A DNA stretch of 64,000 bases from Microdochium bolleyi (taxonomy: Eukaryota; Ascomycota; Sordariomycetes; Xylariales; Microdochiaceae), in assembly GCA_001566295.1 (NCBI GenBank), contig KQ964258.1, positions 186,001-250,000 of the forward strand. The letters run 5' to 3'. The notes below the pieces were generated by a model. It worked only from the letters and a program-made list of their open reading frames with translations. It was not told where the DNA came from and did not search any database. The position numbers were made by a program, and so were the translations under genes. This document shows, piece by piece, positions 10,901 through 21,600 of the stretch. Position 1 is the first letter of the stretch, and the number at the start of each line of letters is the position of its first letter.

Positions 10901-12311
10901 GTGACCCGTCATTATTGGCTGCAAATGTTGGCGGCAGACTCAATGTGGTAGGGGTCCGAGATGTTTCTTTTGCCTGCTGAGGTGTGGCAGGGTTCCTGCT
11001 CGAGCAGCTGCCGCCTGAAGACTGGTGTCCACAGTCGAGACGACGGTGGCATGGAGATGTTGTGTGCTTGCGCATGGTCAGCCGTGTCCGAGTCAGGGTG
11101 GCTTTGTTGACAGCTATGACGTGACAGCCTGACAGGTTGGTCCGCGTGTCCAGGATTGGGCCCATACCCACCTAGATCCTCGTCCATAGCTCAAGGCCAT
11201 GCCCGTGGCTTGGTAAAGGAGACACGAGGAAGCGTCAAGACCACACAGCAGGGCTGCCGGGACAGAGGAAAAAGAAAGAAGACCGGAGATTGGGCCGGGG
11301 TGCTGCCGTGCCTTTGGCCTTTGCCAGAGGCAGAGGCAGAGGCAGATACGTCGACTGGAGAGGTCCAAATGGGCAATGTGGCGCCGCGGCAGTTGGGGGC
11401 TTTGAGTGTTGTGTGTTGTCTTGTAGCAGATGGGCGTGTCTGGGGAACACTGTGCGTCCACCGGTTTCAGGATGTTGCGGCAGCTGACCTCGAGTTGTGT
11501 CGAGAGAGCCCGCAGGGTCGAGGCATTGCGAACCTGAGATATGACGGCCTCTGGTGGTGACTTGTCAGTCTGGTGAGGCTCGGTGGCCTTCAGCTCAAAA
11601 CGGGCCCCCTCCCCCCGGATCCGAGCCTGGGACGCTCCTGCCCAGGTGCCGCTTCCTTCCCCTCCGCCGCCAGCCGTCACCCCCAACTGTCAGCTGAGTA
11701 GCCAGGCACTGCCAGCCGCCCCTGCACCCGAGGCCAAACACGCCCGGGCTGCACTCCACCACCCGGTTCCACGGTTCCACCACGCACCCACACGCACTGC
11801 CACCACACCACACCTCCCACACCACACCCCAGACTCCGAGGGATCGACGTGCCCGTGTTTAATAATCACCCCGTCCACGCGCTTGAGGAGCCCACTGACA
11901 CCGCCGGCCAGCCAGTCATCGCGCCCTGTCTCGACCGACTAGCAACTCGGCCTCTCGTCCGCGGCCGTCCATCCCTCTGTCGCTGGGCCATTTCCCTACC
12001 TTGGGACAGCTCGGTCCGCCCAGCCCTGACGGCGGCGCGGCACGTCTGCGGCACGTCTGCGGCACGGCCTCGTCCTCCCGCCCTGGCCGCTTCGCATTCA
12101 AGAACCGTCGACCACCCGGCCTTGCCTCCGCCGCCCTCCTCCTGGCCCGCCTGGGCATGGCGCACTCTCCGTGACCACCAGCCACTCACTCCCCTGGGCT
12201 CAGGTTTGCGTCGAGTACGGCCGTTGGGCTAGAATTCCGCTTCCCCCGGACTCCTTGTCGCACAGCGGCTCTTCGACTTGCCAACAGCCGACTAACTCCT
12301 CGACGCCGTCC
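7995..12311. other. Long gene-poor region upstream of the bZIP gene
   Basis: About 4.3 kb with many short open frames on both strands, none over about 190 codons. None has a recognisable domain, signal peptide or paired splice signals that join frames into a family. From about 11580 to 12310 the plus strand is C/T-rich, as expected for the promoter and 5' leader of a fungal regulator. A 12-bp tandem duplication (CGGCACGTCTGC) lies near 12036-12066. The 8000-9400 part could be decayed coding DNA but cannot be assigned. Confidence 0.45.
8722..8743 (+). repeat. AC dinucleotide microsatellite, 11 units
   Basis: A perfect AC repeat of 22 bases in a region with no supported gene. It is likely to vary in length between strains. 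Confidence 0.95.
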
Positions 12312-14546
12312 ATGTCCGGCTCCCGCGAGCCACAGCTTCCTTCTCAGCCTCATCCAGCTGCCGCTCCGCTGGTCTCGGCCACTGCCCCGGCCGCCGCTTC
12401 TCAGTCCCACCCCCAGTATGGGCCCGACCACTCTCGCGGGTCTGGGCCCGGCCACCTTCAGTACGATCACCAACATCACCAACACCAGCACCAGCATCAG
12501 CACCAACAACACGGCTATGGGCCGAGCCTGGCAGCCTTCACGCATCAAGGCCCCTTCATGACTGGTCACGTCGCCAACAGGTACCCAGCAGTGCCTACTG
12601 CTAGTAGCTTTGCGGTCTCTGGGCCTCCCGACCCGACGCATCAACCTGCTCCGAACCCAGTGCAGCAGCATATGCCTCCACTGCCTCTGGCCGGGCCGCA
12701 GCATTTTGCCCATGCCCAGGCAGACCCCCGAGTCCTTCATGCACAGCGCTACCATGAAAGTGTGCCTACATGGAAACCGGAACCGTCAGACGCGTCAACC
12801 AAGGTAGCACCATCCACAAACGTACCCTCGAGTCAACAGCAGTGGACTTCCGAGGCCGGTGGAAAGCGGCCGGCAAAGCGAACTCGGCTCGAAACAAGCA
12901 CAGAGTCTGGTTCTCAGCAGGAAGTAATGGACGACGACGTCAAGCGCACGAGAGGAAGGCCCCGTCTGCAGACTACAGACCAGACTGCCTCCGAGGTAAG
13001 ATGTCCCCTGGTCAGACATTTTTCATGGCACAGTAACTCACCAGTCTTGACAGCGTCGTCGTACCCAGATCAGGCTTGCGCAGCGAGCCTACAGGAGCCG
13101 CAAAGAGACTGCCATGAATGACTTGGAGGGCCAGGTCAAGAGGCTCAAGGACAGCAATGCCGAGATCAGAGAAGCCATCCAAGAGCTTGCCGATTGTGCA
13201 GGCCGGTACAGCAATCTCATAAACCAAATGCCTGAACTTGCGGAGCATCTTGAGAAAGTTCGGGAACTCACGAGAAGACGCAAGCATTCCTTGCAGACCG
13301 AGGGTTCCGAATCCGAAGATGGTAATAATCGAAACATACAAGATGATGCCGAGGCTGTCATCAAAAGTGAGGAGACTCTCGACTCCCCATCATCGCCGAT
13401 CACCAAGGTGAAGAGCCAACCGCAGCATCTTGTGGATGATACTATGAATACGTACGGGGCTGGCGCCGGTCCAAGTCAACATCTACAAAGCCATCCCTTC
13501 GCCGCTTTCCAAGATCACACCGCTTCCGAGTACGAGGTCATTGCGGTCCCGACAACAGACAATGCCAGCTTCGCACCGAGCAAGATCGACCTTAACGCCA
13601 GTTTCTTACACGGCATTTCCTGGACAGCGCAGTCGCACCTCGGCGAGTTCTCTGTCCCCCAAGCGGGATCGCTCCCAGTGAGTGGGTTCGGTCGCAGACT
13701 GCACCAACATGCAAAAGCGAAGACTGCTGCACTCATTAACACGAGTCCTCCTCCAACAGAGAGCCTTCTTCATGCCTTCGGGTTTCTCTCACTGTTTGAG
13801 CCCCTGGAGCAGGCTCGAACACGAGTAAACAACGAGCTTCAACAAAGCCACAATGCCATGATGTATGGCATGCAGTTTCCGTATTTCTCGGACAACGGCA
13901 CGGCTTCACACTTCCAGAATCGAGACCAGCAAGGCCACCCGCCTTCCTCGAGTCAATACCCGAGCGATGCGACTTACCGTTCTGAAACCTCGGCTAACCA
14001 GATGTGCGAGCTGCGGGGGAAGCTGTTCGAAATCTGCAAAACCGCCCACCTCCCACTCTCACGGATAGCCATTTGGGACTGTGACGAAGTCGATTCGTAC
14101 CTGAGGCAACGAGGAGTCGATCTGTCCGGAGCCGCGGACTCCTGCACAATCCAGCTTCATGCACTGTCCATCCCGCACCCGGACAGTCATGATCACCAAC
14201 AGCGAGGGTCCGGATACATCGTTGATGACCACGGCGGAGCCAACGGTGCTCCCTACGAACTTACCCAGTCCCCATGGGATGGCCTCTCAACGTCAACCTT
14301 TGGTGGTCCTCTCCCGCCGCCAGATATTTCCTCTTTGCCACAAGCAGATCTGAAGGTCTTTGCGGTGGACATAAACAAGTTCCTTGAGAGTAAGTCTCGT
14401 CGGCCATTGTCCCGAATCTGAAGTATGAGCATGGCTTACACTAACATCCCCCAGACCTTACTTCACAGACGATCTGCCTTGGTAGGACTGTGGCATTCAG
14501 GCCGAACGACGTGAATCGCGCCTTCTGGGACGCTGTCTCTGGTTGA
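12312..14546 (+). CDS. bZIP transcription factor
   Basis: Three exons (12312-12995, 13054-14389, 14455-14546) join to 703 codons. The introns are 58 and 65 bp; the second has a CTAAC branch site at 14441. The first 228 residues are rich in Pro, Gln and His, with an HQHQ-type tract, and end in basic patches (KRPAKRTRLE, KRTRGRPRL). The first intron falls exactly before the bZIP basic region: exon 2 opens with RRRTQIRLAQRAYRSRKE, the fungal N-x-x-[AS]-Q-x-x-[FY]-R type of DNA contact surface, followed by a leucine-zipper-like coiled coil. The rest is probably disordered activation or regulatory sequence, ending in GRTVAFRPNDVNRAFWDAV, a tail typical of this family. It acts as a nuclear dimer; target genes are unknown. 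The start at 12312 was chosen for its Kozak context; the frame also has an ATG at 12171. Confidence 0.9.
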
Positions 14547-14956
14547 GAGTCCCACGGCGGAGCCTGCGCGCCGTGCAAAATTTTGGTGACGGCTCGCCTG
14601 AGGCCGACATCATCGATAAAACCGGGCTCGCGTGAAGGCGGCGTGAAATGAAGATATGCGCTATGCGGTCAGAGCGTGTCTGCTCAGGACGGCAATCTGA
14701 ATACTGCTCTGGCTGTATCTTGTTTTCGATATTGAACAAGTTTTCAGGTATCGAAGCCTCCCGGTATGGATGAGGTCTTGGACATCGAGCCTAAGCATCC
14801 TCACGATGTGCGTATCACGATATCAGACATGCAATATGGCATGCAATAATACATGATGCTTGGCATCGACTTCACCTCTGCTCGCTGCTGGTGGCTATGA
14901 TACGATGCTGACCGTCTCGGGTAGATATGCAATGATGCTCTTGTGATCCGCTTCAT
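14547..14956. other. Convergent 3' flanks
   Basis: The 3' regions of the plus-strand bZIP gene and the minus-strand LYR gene meet here. Nothing else was recognised. Confidence 0.5.
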
Positions 14957-16765
14957 TTAAAAAGATGCTATGCCTACCGGAGACGGCCTCGCGCCATGCC
15001 CGCCCGCTCGGCGAAGTTTCTGATCGATCGGGTGACGGCTCCCACCCAATCCCCCACTGCGTTGCTGGTGCTGCTTGTCACCGTCTCGCCGAGGCTGTCG
15101 CGCACCAGCGCCGCCGTCGCCTTCCTTTGAGCTGCCTCGCTTGCCACCACCACCACCACCACCACCGCCTTGTCTCTGTTCTCGCTTGCCGCCGTGCTCA
15201 CGCTTGCTCACGTTCTGCTCGCCACTGGGCGCTTTCCTGGGCGGCGCCTTGACAACCTCGGCCCCGTCCTCCCTGTAGACCCTGGGCACGTGCCTCCTCC
15301 ACATCGCCCTCGTCACAACCACTCCTCCTTCTCCTCCCCCGTCCACTCTGGCTACACCATCACTGCCACGCAGCGCAGCCTGCCTGGCCTCCTCGATCCT
15401 CCGTGCCCTAGCCTCATCCCGCTGCCTCGTCTCCCTCTCCACGACACCCCTCCACTCTTTTTCGCCGTGCTCCGCGGCCATCCTCGCCTCCCACGCCCTC
15501 CTGCGCGCCGCGTCACGCTCGGCCTTCTCCGCGACAGCGAGCTGCCGCTCGGCGAGCACGAGCTCGCGCAGCGCGGCGGACCGGGCGAGCGCGTCCTCGG
15601 TCTCGCGCGTCATCATGCGCTCGAGGTACGTCTTGCCGTAGTACTGGGCTGTGGCGGCGTATCTGTCGGTAGGAGGGAAGATTGAGGGTGGGGAGGCGAG
15701 CGTGGTTGGGTCGTCGAGGAGGTCGAGAAGGAGGCGGCTCAGGCTCTCGCTGGTGGGTGTAATGCTGGCTGGGCTAGCAGTGTGCATTCCCAGCCGCTGT
15801 TGATCATGTTGCTCGTGGTCCTGGGCCGCTGCACCCGACCCATCCCCAGCTGTCGCGGTTGTGTACCTTATCCCCCGGTTGCCGCGGGCCACGTTTTCCT
15901 CCCGCAGCAGCTCGTCCTCGACCGCCTCCCGCACCAGGTCCTCCCACTCGTCCTCGAGCCGGGCATCGGGCACGTCGAGCTCCTGCATCTCCTTGTACAG
16001 CGTCATGCGCGTCACGCGCTTGTCCATCTTGCGCCGCAGCACGTGGCTGAACTGCTCCGGCTGCGGCTTGCGCCGGCGCAGGATCGGGAAGTCGTTGGCC
16101 ATGTCGATGTGCGGGACGTGCCGGCGCCCGGAGCCGCCGAGCTCGGACAGCGGCCGGGGGTGGTTCGGCGTGGCGTACTCGATCGCGGGGAACGGGTTCT
16201 CGGGGGTCGGGTCCGGGCTGATGCGGACGAGGAGAGGGAGTTGGTCTTGTCGGTCGTGTGGTGTCCCTGGTTGTCCCGAGCCTCGCGAGGGTGCCGGTCG
16301 TGGAGGCTGCCGCTCAAGCCATGCCCGCCTCGCAGCATGCGACCGCTGTCGCTCCGCCAGCTTCTGCCGCACCAGCGCGATCACCTGGTCGTGGCTCGCC
16401 GCCGTCGTGCCTTCCCCTCCCCCGGCATCTTTCAGCAGCTCGAGCGAGCGGTACCCCGCGTGCAGCGCAGGTGCGACAATGCGCGGGGACGTGTCGGCGC
16501 GGTTGCGCCTGAAGGTGCGGCGGACGATGTCGACGAGCGGGTGGTTCGTCGGTGTCTTGGTCTGCCTTCGCGGGCTTCGTGTCTCGTTCCATGCTTTCGT
16601 GAGGTCTGGCGGCAGGGGCACGCTCGAGGCGAGGGCGATCAGAGCGCGGTAGAGCGCGATCACGGCGATGCGGTGCCTCGAGGAGCGCGCGGGGACGAAG
16701 AACTTGTCGAGCTTGACGGGGGCTGTCGAGTTGCTGCTGCGGTGGGCAGCTGCGGAGGCTTGCAT
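14957..16765 (-). CDS. LYR-motif (Cup1-like) protein
   Basis: A single exon of 602 residues. Near the N-terminus (about residues 30-55), RHRIAVIALYRALIALAS contains the LYR-type [LI]-Y-R motif. It is followed by a helical stretch with VRRTFRRNRADTS and a YRSLELL segment. This arrangement is that of the Cup1-like LYR N-terminal domain found in fungal proteins, usually linked to mitochondrial assembly through the acyl-carrier protein. A second conserved block in the middle has LRRKMDKRVTRMTLYKEM and DEWEDLVREAVEDE. The C-terminal third is an Ala/Arg/Glu-rich coiled coil, then MWRRHVPRVYRED, then a low-complexity Gly/Lys/Gln tail coded by a GGT-type repeat. The exact role is not known. The family call is by motif, so moderate for the subfamily and good for the gene itself. 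Confidence 0.78.
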   Translation of the reverse strand: MQASAAAHRSSNSTAPVKLDKFFVPARSSRHRIAVIALYRALIALASSVPLPPDLTKAWNETRSPRRQTKTPTNHPLVDIVRRTFRRNRADTSPRIVAPALHAGYRSLELLKDAGGGEGTTAASHDQVIALVRQKLAERQRSHAARRAWLERQPPRPAPSRGSGQPGTPHDRQDQLPLLVRISPDPTPENPFPAIEYATPNHPRPLSELGGSGRRHVPHIDMANDFPILRRRKPQPEQFSHVLRRKMDKRVTRMTLYKEMQELDVPDARLEDEWEDLVREAVEDELLREENVARGNRGIRYTTATAGDGSGAAAQDHEQHDQQRLGMHTASPASITPTSESLSRLLLDLLDDPTTLASPPSIFPPTDRYAATAQYYGKTYLERMMTRETEDALARSAALRELVLAERQLAVAEKAERDAARRRAWEARMAAEHGEKEWRGVVERETRQRDEARARRIEEARQAALRGSDGVARVDGGGEGGVVVTRAMWRRHVPRVYREDGAEVVKAPPRKAPSGEQNVSKREHGGKREQRQGGGGGGGGGKRGSSKEGDGGAGARQPRRDGDKQHQQRSGGLGGSRHPIDQKLRRAGGHGARPSPVGIASF

Positions 16766-17407
16766 CGGGCAGCAACCAAATGGATGAGGACTGCTGAGCG
16801 TGGTGAAAGGACCGAGAGCTCAGGACTCTTGTGCCGAGAATATCTGAAAGGACTGTGCTCGGCAAGATAATGGCCTGGGGGGAAATGCTGCCAATCACGG
16901 AGCTGTCAAGCTCAAGCTGTCTCGGAAACTTTACAATGGTTGTGGATGCTTAGCGCGGAATTAAGTCCGCATTCTGGGCCCAGCTGCACTGTATGACCAC
17001 CAAGGAGCTTGGGGCTCAACATGCGACCAGCTCACTTCAAATCATCCGCAGGACGGTAATACATCAAAACATGCAGCATCTCCCATCCAATCCAGGAGAT
17101 GATGACATCAAATGTGGTGAATGATAACCGCGAGCGATCTGGCAGGTTACCCGACGTCCTTGATGGTAGTCGAAGCACCCAGAGACCGCATGGCATCAGT
17201 TTCGCTTATCCTGGCAATGTCATCGCGCGTGCTGTGGTGATAATTTGTGAGACTAAATTGTTCGCCTGGCCCACTCGTAATATCTCGCCGTTCCCGTGCT
17301 CAACATGCTTCCCTCGACTCTCTCCGATCAATCATCGGTCACGATGGGTCTGTGTGCGCGAGAAGCTGACATCAAGGGTTGACCAGCCAGCTGCGAACCA
17401 TGACAGA
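16766..17407. other. Intergenic region, nothing recognised
   Basis: This contains the promoter of the minus-strand LYR gene and the 3' flank of the minus-strand Mms2 gene. No conserved reading frame or RNA gene was seen. Confidence 0.5.
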
Positions 17408-18066
17408 CTAGTTATCGGGGTACACGGTGCCCTCCGGCGGCTGCGGAAGCTTCTTGCATGCGCTAGAAGCCATGTATCTGCATTTGCCGCCAGTCAGCAT
17501 ACCCCCACGATATGATATCGCTCGCATGTGAACAACTTACCTCCGAAGCTCGATCAGGATAGTCTCCATCGTGTTCTCTCGCTTCCATGAGGCCAGGCAG
17601 GGAAGTCCGCTAGGCTCGACGACGCCGTTGTTCGGGTTGACGCATGGCAGGTTGACCATGCTCACAAATTGGATCGTGGGGGGCTTGTCCGGGTACTCAG
17701 GACCGCAGTGCATCTTGACTGAGTAGATGCGGTTCTCGTGGACGCTCTGCCAGGTTTCCATCGTCAGCTACCGAGATGCTATTGCAGGTACTCCCGCCAT
17801 TTCTATTGCCCAGCAGTCACGCGAACTCACGTGGGGAGGTCCGAGGATGGTGCCGTTCCAGTCGGACATGAGTAGATCATCGCCGTTGTCTAGGCCATAT
17901 GAGCAGGCCTCTGCGCAATGGATATTTGACCTCGTTAGCTGTGACAGAATCCAAGCAGTGGCGGCGAGACCGCGGTGTCGAGACTCAGCATACCGGCTCC
18001 CAAGCCCTTCTCGCCCTTCTCGAGCTCCTCCAGCAGGCGGAAGTTGCGGGGTACTTTGGCACCCAT
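17408..18066 (-). CDS. MMS2: Ubiquitin E2 variant Mms2
   Basis: Four exons (17994-18066, 17831-17910, 17541-17746, 17408-17477) join without a frame break to 142 residues, the usual Mms2/Uev1 length. Landmarks are KVPRNFRLLEELEKGEKG, ACSYGLDNGDD, the WNGTILGPPH loop, SVHENRIYS, GPEYPDKPPTIQFVS, NLPCVNP and the end KKLPQPPEG. The position where an active E2 has its catalytic Cys is not preserved as one, as expected for a UEV. Mms2 pairs with Ubc13 to build Lys63-linked ubiquitin chains in error-free DNA damage tolerance. All three introns have good splice ends (GTATG, GTGAGT and GTAAGT donors). The gene is divergent from MON2, about 620 bp away. No anomaly was seen. Confidence 0.95.
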
Positions 18067-18685
18067 CGCGCGTGGTTCGGTAACGTGCCGAGGGTCGCTC
18101 GTGGTAAGTGTGCGCTTGTGTATTGCTTTAGTCGGACTCAGCAGGTCGGCTCGGAGCGAAGTGCGACACGGCGCGACGGGAGCACAAGGGGAGATCGTAA
18201 GGTGGAATCAAGGTTGGTTGTCGTTGATGTCGCAGCCCGAGCTCGAAGCTACCGACGTCAAGGTTGCCCGTGGCGGCGGGGTGGGGTGCTCCAAGAGCCC
18301 AGGTGGGGCGTGAGCTGAGCAGGCAGGTACGTACCTTATCGCAGGGGACTTCCAAAGGTTCCCCCTTGCAAGCAGTGACGTGCCAGGTAGGCTCAGAGCT
18401 CCCGGCAGCTCTCGCTCTCGCCCAGGTGTCCACTTGAGCTCCTGCCTACCGCTGCAACGCATGCGGCATGCAGCAATGCGAATCTCAATGTCCTATGAAC
18501 GACGGGACATGCACTTGTCGACTCGGTGAGCTTGAGCACCTCTTTATGTCTTCATTCAAACCCCGCCGAAGAGCCGAGGACAACCGCCCGTAGGAACTCT
18601 ACATCCAGGAACACTTCCTGTCCCGTCTACGCCTTCACCGGCAGGCGACCACACCACTGCCCATGGACACCAGCCCAGGCCCACC
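18067..18685. other. Divergent promoter region of MMS2 and MON2
   Basis: About 620 bp between the two divergent start codons. It has no conserved reading frame, and no clear TATA box was seen on either strand. Confidence 0.55.
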
Positions 18686-21600
18686 ATGACCACCCAGCTG
18701 CTGGCCACCGAGCTTGCCAACCTCATTTCCGAGAGCAAGCGCAAGAATACAGACTTGCGACAGGTATGCCATGGTGCCTCAGACTTGATGCCGAGCCCGG
18801 ATCAGCTAACACCAGCCTAGGCCGCAGAGAAGTCACTAGAGGAACTCAAAAGCCTGAGGGGAACCACCGAGGCCCAGATTGCTGCCGGTGCGTGTTTGCG
18901 CTCTTCTTCTGGTCTTGATATCAGAGCTGTCCTGTTGAGCTAACGACTAGCACAACATGTGCTGCCCCTACGCCAGAGCTCGCCCAGAAGATCAATTTTG
19001 TGAACCCTCTCATCGTCGCCTGTGGCACGAAGAATGCGAAATTCACGGGCATCGCAATCGTTTGTCTCCTAAGGCTCATCGTCATCAGTGCCCTCCCACG
19101 CTCCAAGCTCAACTCCATCCTTGAGGCCCTCCGTGAGGCAACCTCTGCTGGTGTCGACGCTCAGCTCAAGGTCCTGCAAGCTCTCCCGACGCTTCTGCAG
19201 AACTACTCGGCAGACATCAAGGGGGATCTGCTCGTCACTGCCCTAAACATCTGCTTCATCCTGCAGACTAGCAAGAATGGGATTATCAACAACACCGCTG
19301 CAGCCACGCTACAGCAGTTGCTCGTGTCTGTCTTTGACAAGGTAGCAACCGAGGACAGTAGGTTCACTTGACCCGTCCCATGCATGATTTCATCCCTGCT
19401 CACTCATCTTCCAGGGTCTTCTGCGGGTGACGCCTTTGTCGGCGATGCCCCAACACGGGATGGAGGCGTCAATCTTCGCTCCGCTGCCATGGACGCATAT
19501 CGGGTCTTCCGTGATATCTGTCTGCTTACTGAGAATCAGAGAGCCGAGTATATTCGGTTCACTGGGCTGCCGCAGCCCTTCGGACTCGAGCTGATCGAAT
19601 CTGTCTTGACAAGCCATGCCGCGATCTTCGCATCACATCCAGAGCAGGCCCACATTATACGGACTAACGTGCTGCCTCTCATTATTGCCGCACTCACTGG
19701 CAAGCCAAAGTTCCCCGTCACAGTTCGCGTTGTTCGGATTCTGTACAAGCTGCTGAAATGGCACCTCGACATACTCGGGGCGGAAGGGGCCGATGCACTC
19801 GACATTCTCGCCCAGGTCCTAGACCAAGACACATTCTTATGGAAGAGGGCGCTCTGCATGGAACTGTTCCGTGGCATATTTGCCGAGCCGGCTCTTCTGC
19901 GACGCATATTCTCACTGTACGATGCCGAAGAAGGCGAGAAGAAAGTTCTGCAAAAGATCACGGCAACCTTCGTACGCGTGAGCACGGAAAAGCCGCAAGT
20001 CATTGGACTGGGAAACCAGTCCACCATTCCTGCAGCCAACCCGTACGGCAGCGATGGCTCGTCCTCAGAGCAAGTCATGCTCGAAGCCAGCGGCGTGACG
20101 GGCATCATCAGTGGTTCAGTGGGTGGCGATCCGCACAACGTCGGCATCAGCGCGCAGTGGAGTATGGTCCGTCTTCCTTGTATCGACCAGCTCGACAAGA
20201 GCGAGGCCCCTCCCGTGCCCGAGTCTTACATATACGCGTTGACTCTATCTTGCATCACATCCCTATCTGAAGGCTTGGCCAAGTTCATCCTGCCCCTGAC
20301 TGTCCCTGGTGACAGTCGCCCCAGAAGAAAGCACACCAAGAACGACTCCACGGGCAACGCATCACCCGCGCCTACAGGCCGGGCATCGACACCAGATGTC
20401 AAGCCAAGTGACAGCATAGACACACCTGATGGCACTCTGCAACGATCTGGATCATTCAAAAGGAATCCCGTGCCCGTCAATCCCCTCACTTTACATGATC
20501 ATCCCCTCATCGCGGAGATCAAGGTATGCGCCGACATCATTGACTCGTGCTGGCCGGCGATTCTTGCAACATGCTCAACATTCCTGTTCTCGGCGCTGGA
20601 CTCTGAATTCTACCACAGTCTCGTTCGGGCGTTCCAGAAGTTCGCCCATGTCGCAGGCTTGCTCCAGCTGTCCACCCCACGTGATGCATTCTTGACAACG
20701 TTGGGCAAGGCAGCGGTGCCTCCCAATGTCTTCTCGGCCTGCCTACATGCTGGCGCATCAAAGGCAGCATCCAATGTATCTGGCACGGACGGTTCCAACA
20801 GCTTGCTGAACAACGCTCGTGGCTTGTTGAGCGTGGACACCTTGGTCAACCCGGGATCCGCCATTGAACGCCAACGCCAGGCATCTGTGGATGCCAGCGC
20901 GCCTCAGACAATCAACACACGCAATTTACTTTGTCTCCGTGCCTTGATCAACCTCGGCATCGCGCTGGGCCCCACGCTGAGCAAATCATGGACAATCGTG
21001 CTGGAGACCTTGCAGCAAGCAGACTTTGTGCTCACCATCACAGGAAAGTCACCCGGCAGAGTTCCAGTTGCACACTCGAAGACTCCAGATGCCAAGGCGG
21101 AAAGTGAAGCATCCAGCCTCCTCGGCAACTTCAGAGCGGAAACACGCTCCGTCGAAACGGCGGCTTCGAGACTCTTCGAGAGTACTGTCGATTTCCCAAA
21201 CGATGCCTTTGTGGAAGTCGTCACTGCAGTGTGTGGCTTATTGCAGCGCCAGTCGGAGCCAGCGTCGGCAGCTTCCAGTCGGCCGCAATCGCCCATCGCA
21301 CCACCGATGTTGACCCCAGCTTTGCGCACACCCAGCGGCCAGCATCGAAAGATCTCATTTGCATCAGTAACGCCAACCTCTGCACCAACTCAGGAGGACC
21401 AATTTGCTCTCGCCAAGCTCGGTGATCTTGCCGTCATCAACGTTGAAAGACTGCTCAGCTACCCACCCGATGTTTCCGGGTGGAGTAAGATGACGACAGA
21501 ATTGAGTATCACCCTCACCGCTGTCGATGTCGCGCCAGTCATCAGAACTCGGGCTGCAGACATCATCATCCGTATTGTCCTAGATGCCGCCAAAGCGGCA

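Noticed and set aside
12171..12311. Upstream in-frame extension of the bZIP gene
   Set aside because: The frame is open, but the added residues lie in a C/T-rich leader, and 12312 has a better start context.
15782..16870. 362-codon plus-strand frame
   Set aside because: Exact antisense of the LYR gene; composition rich in Arg, Pro and Val typical of a shadow frame.
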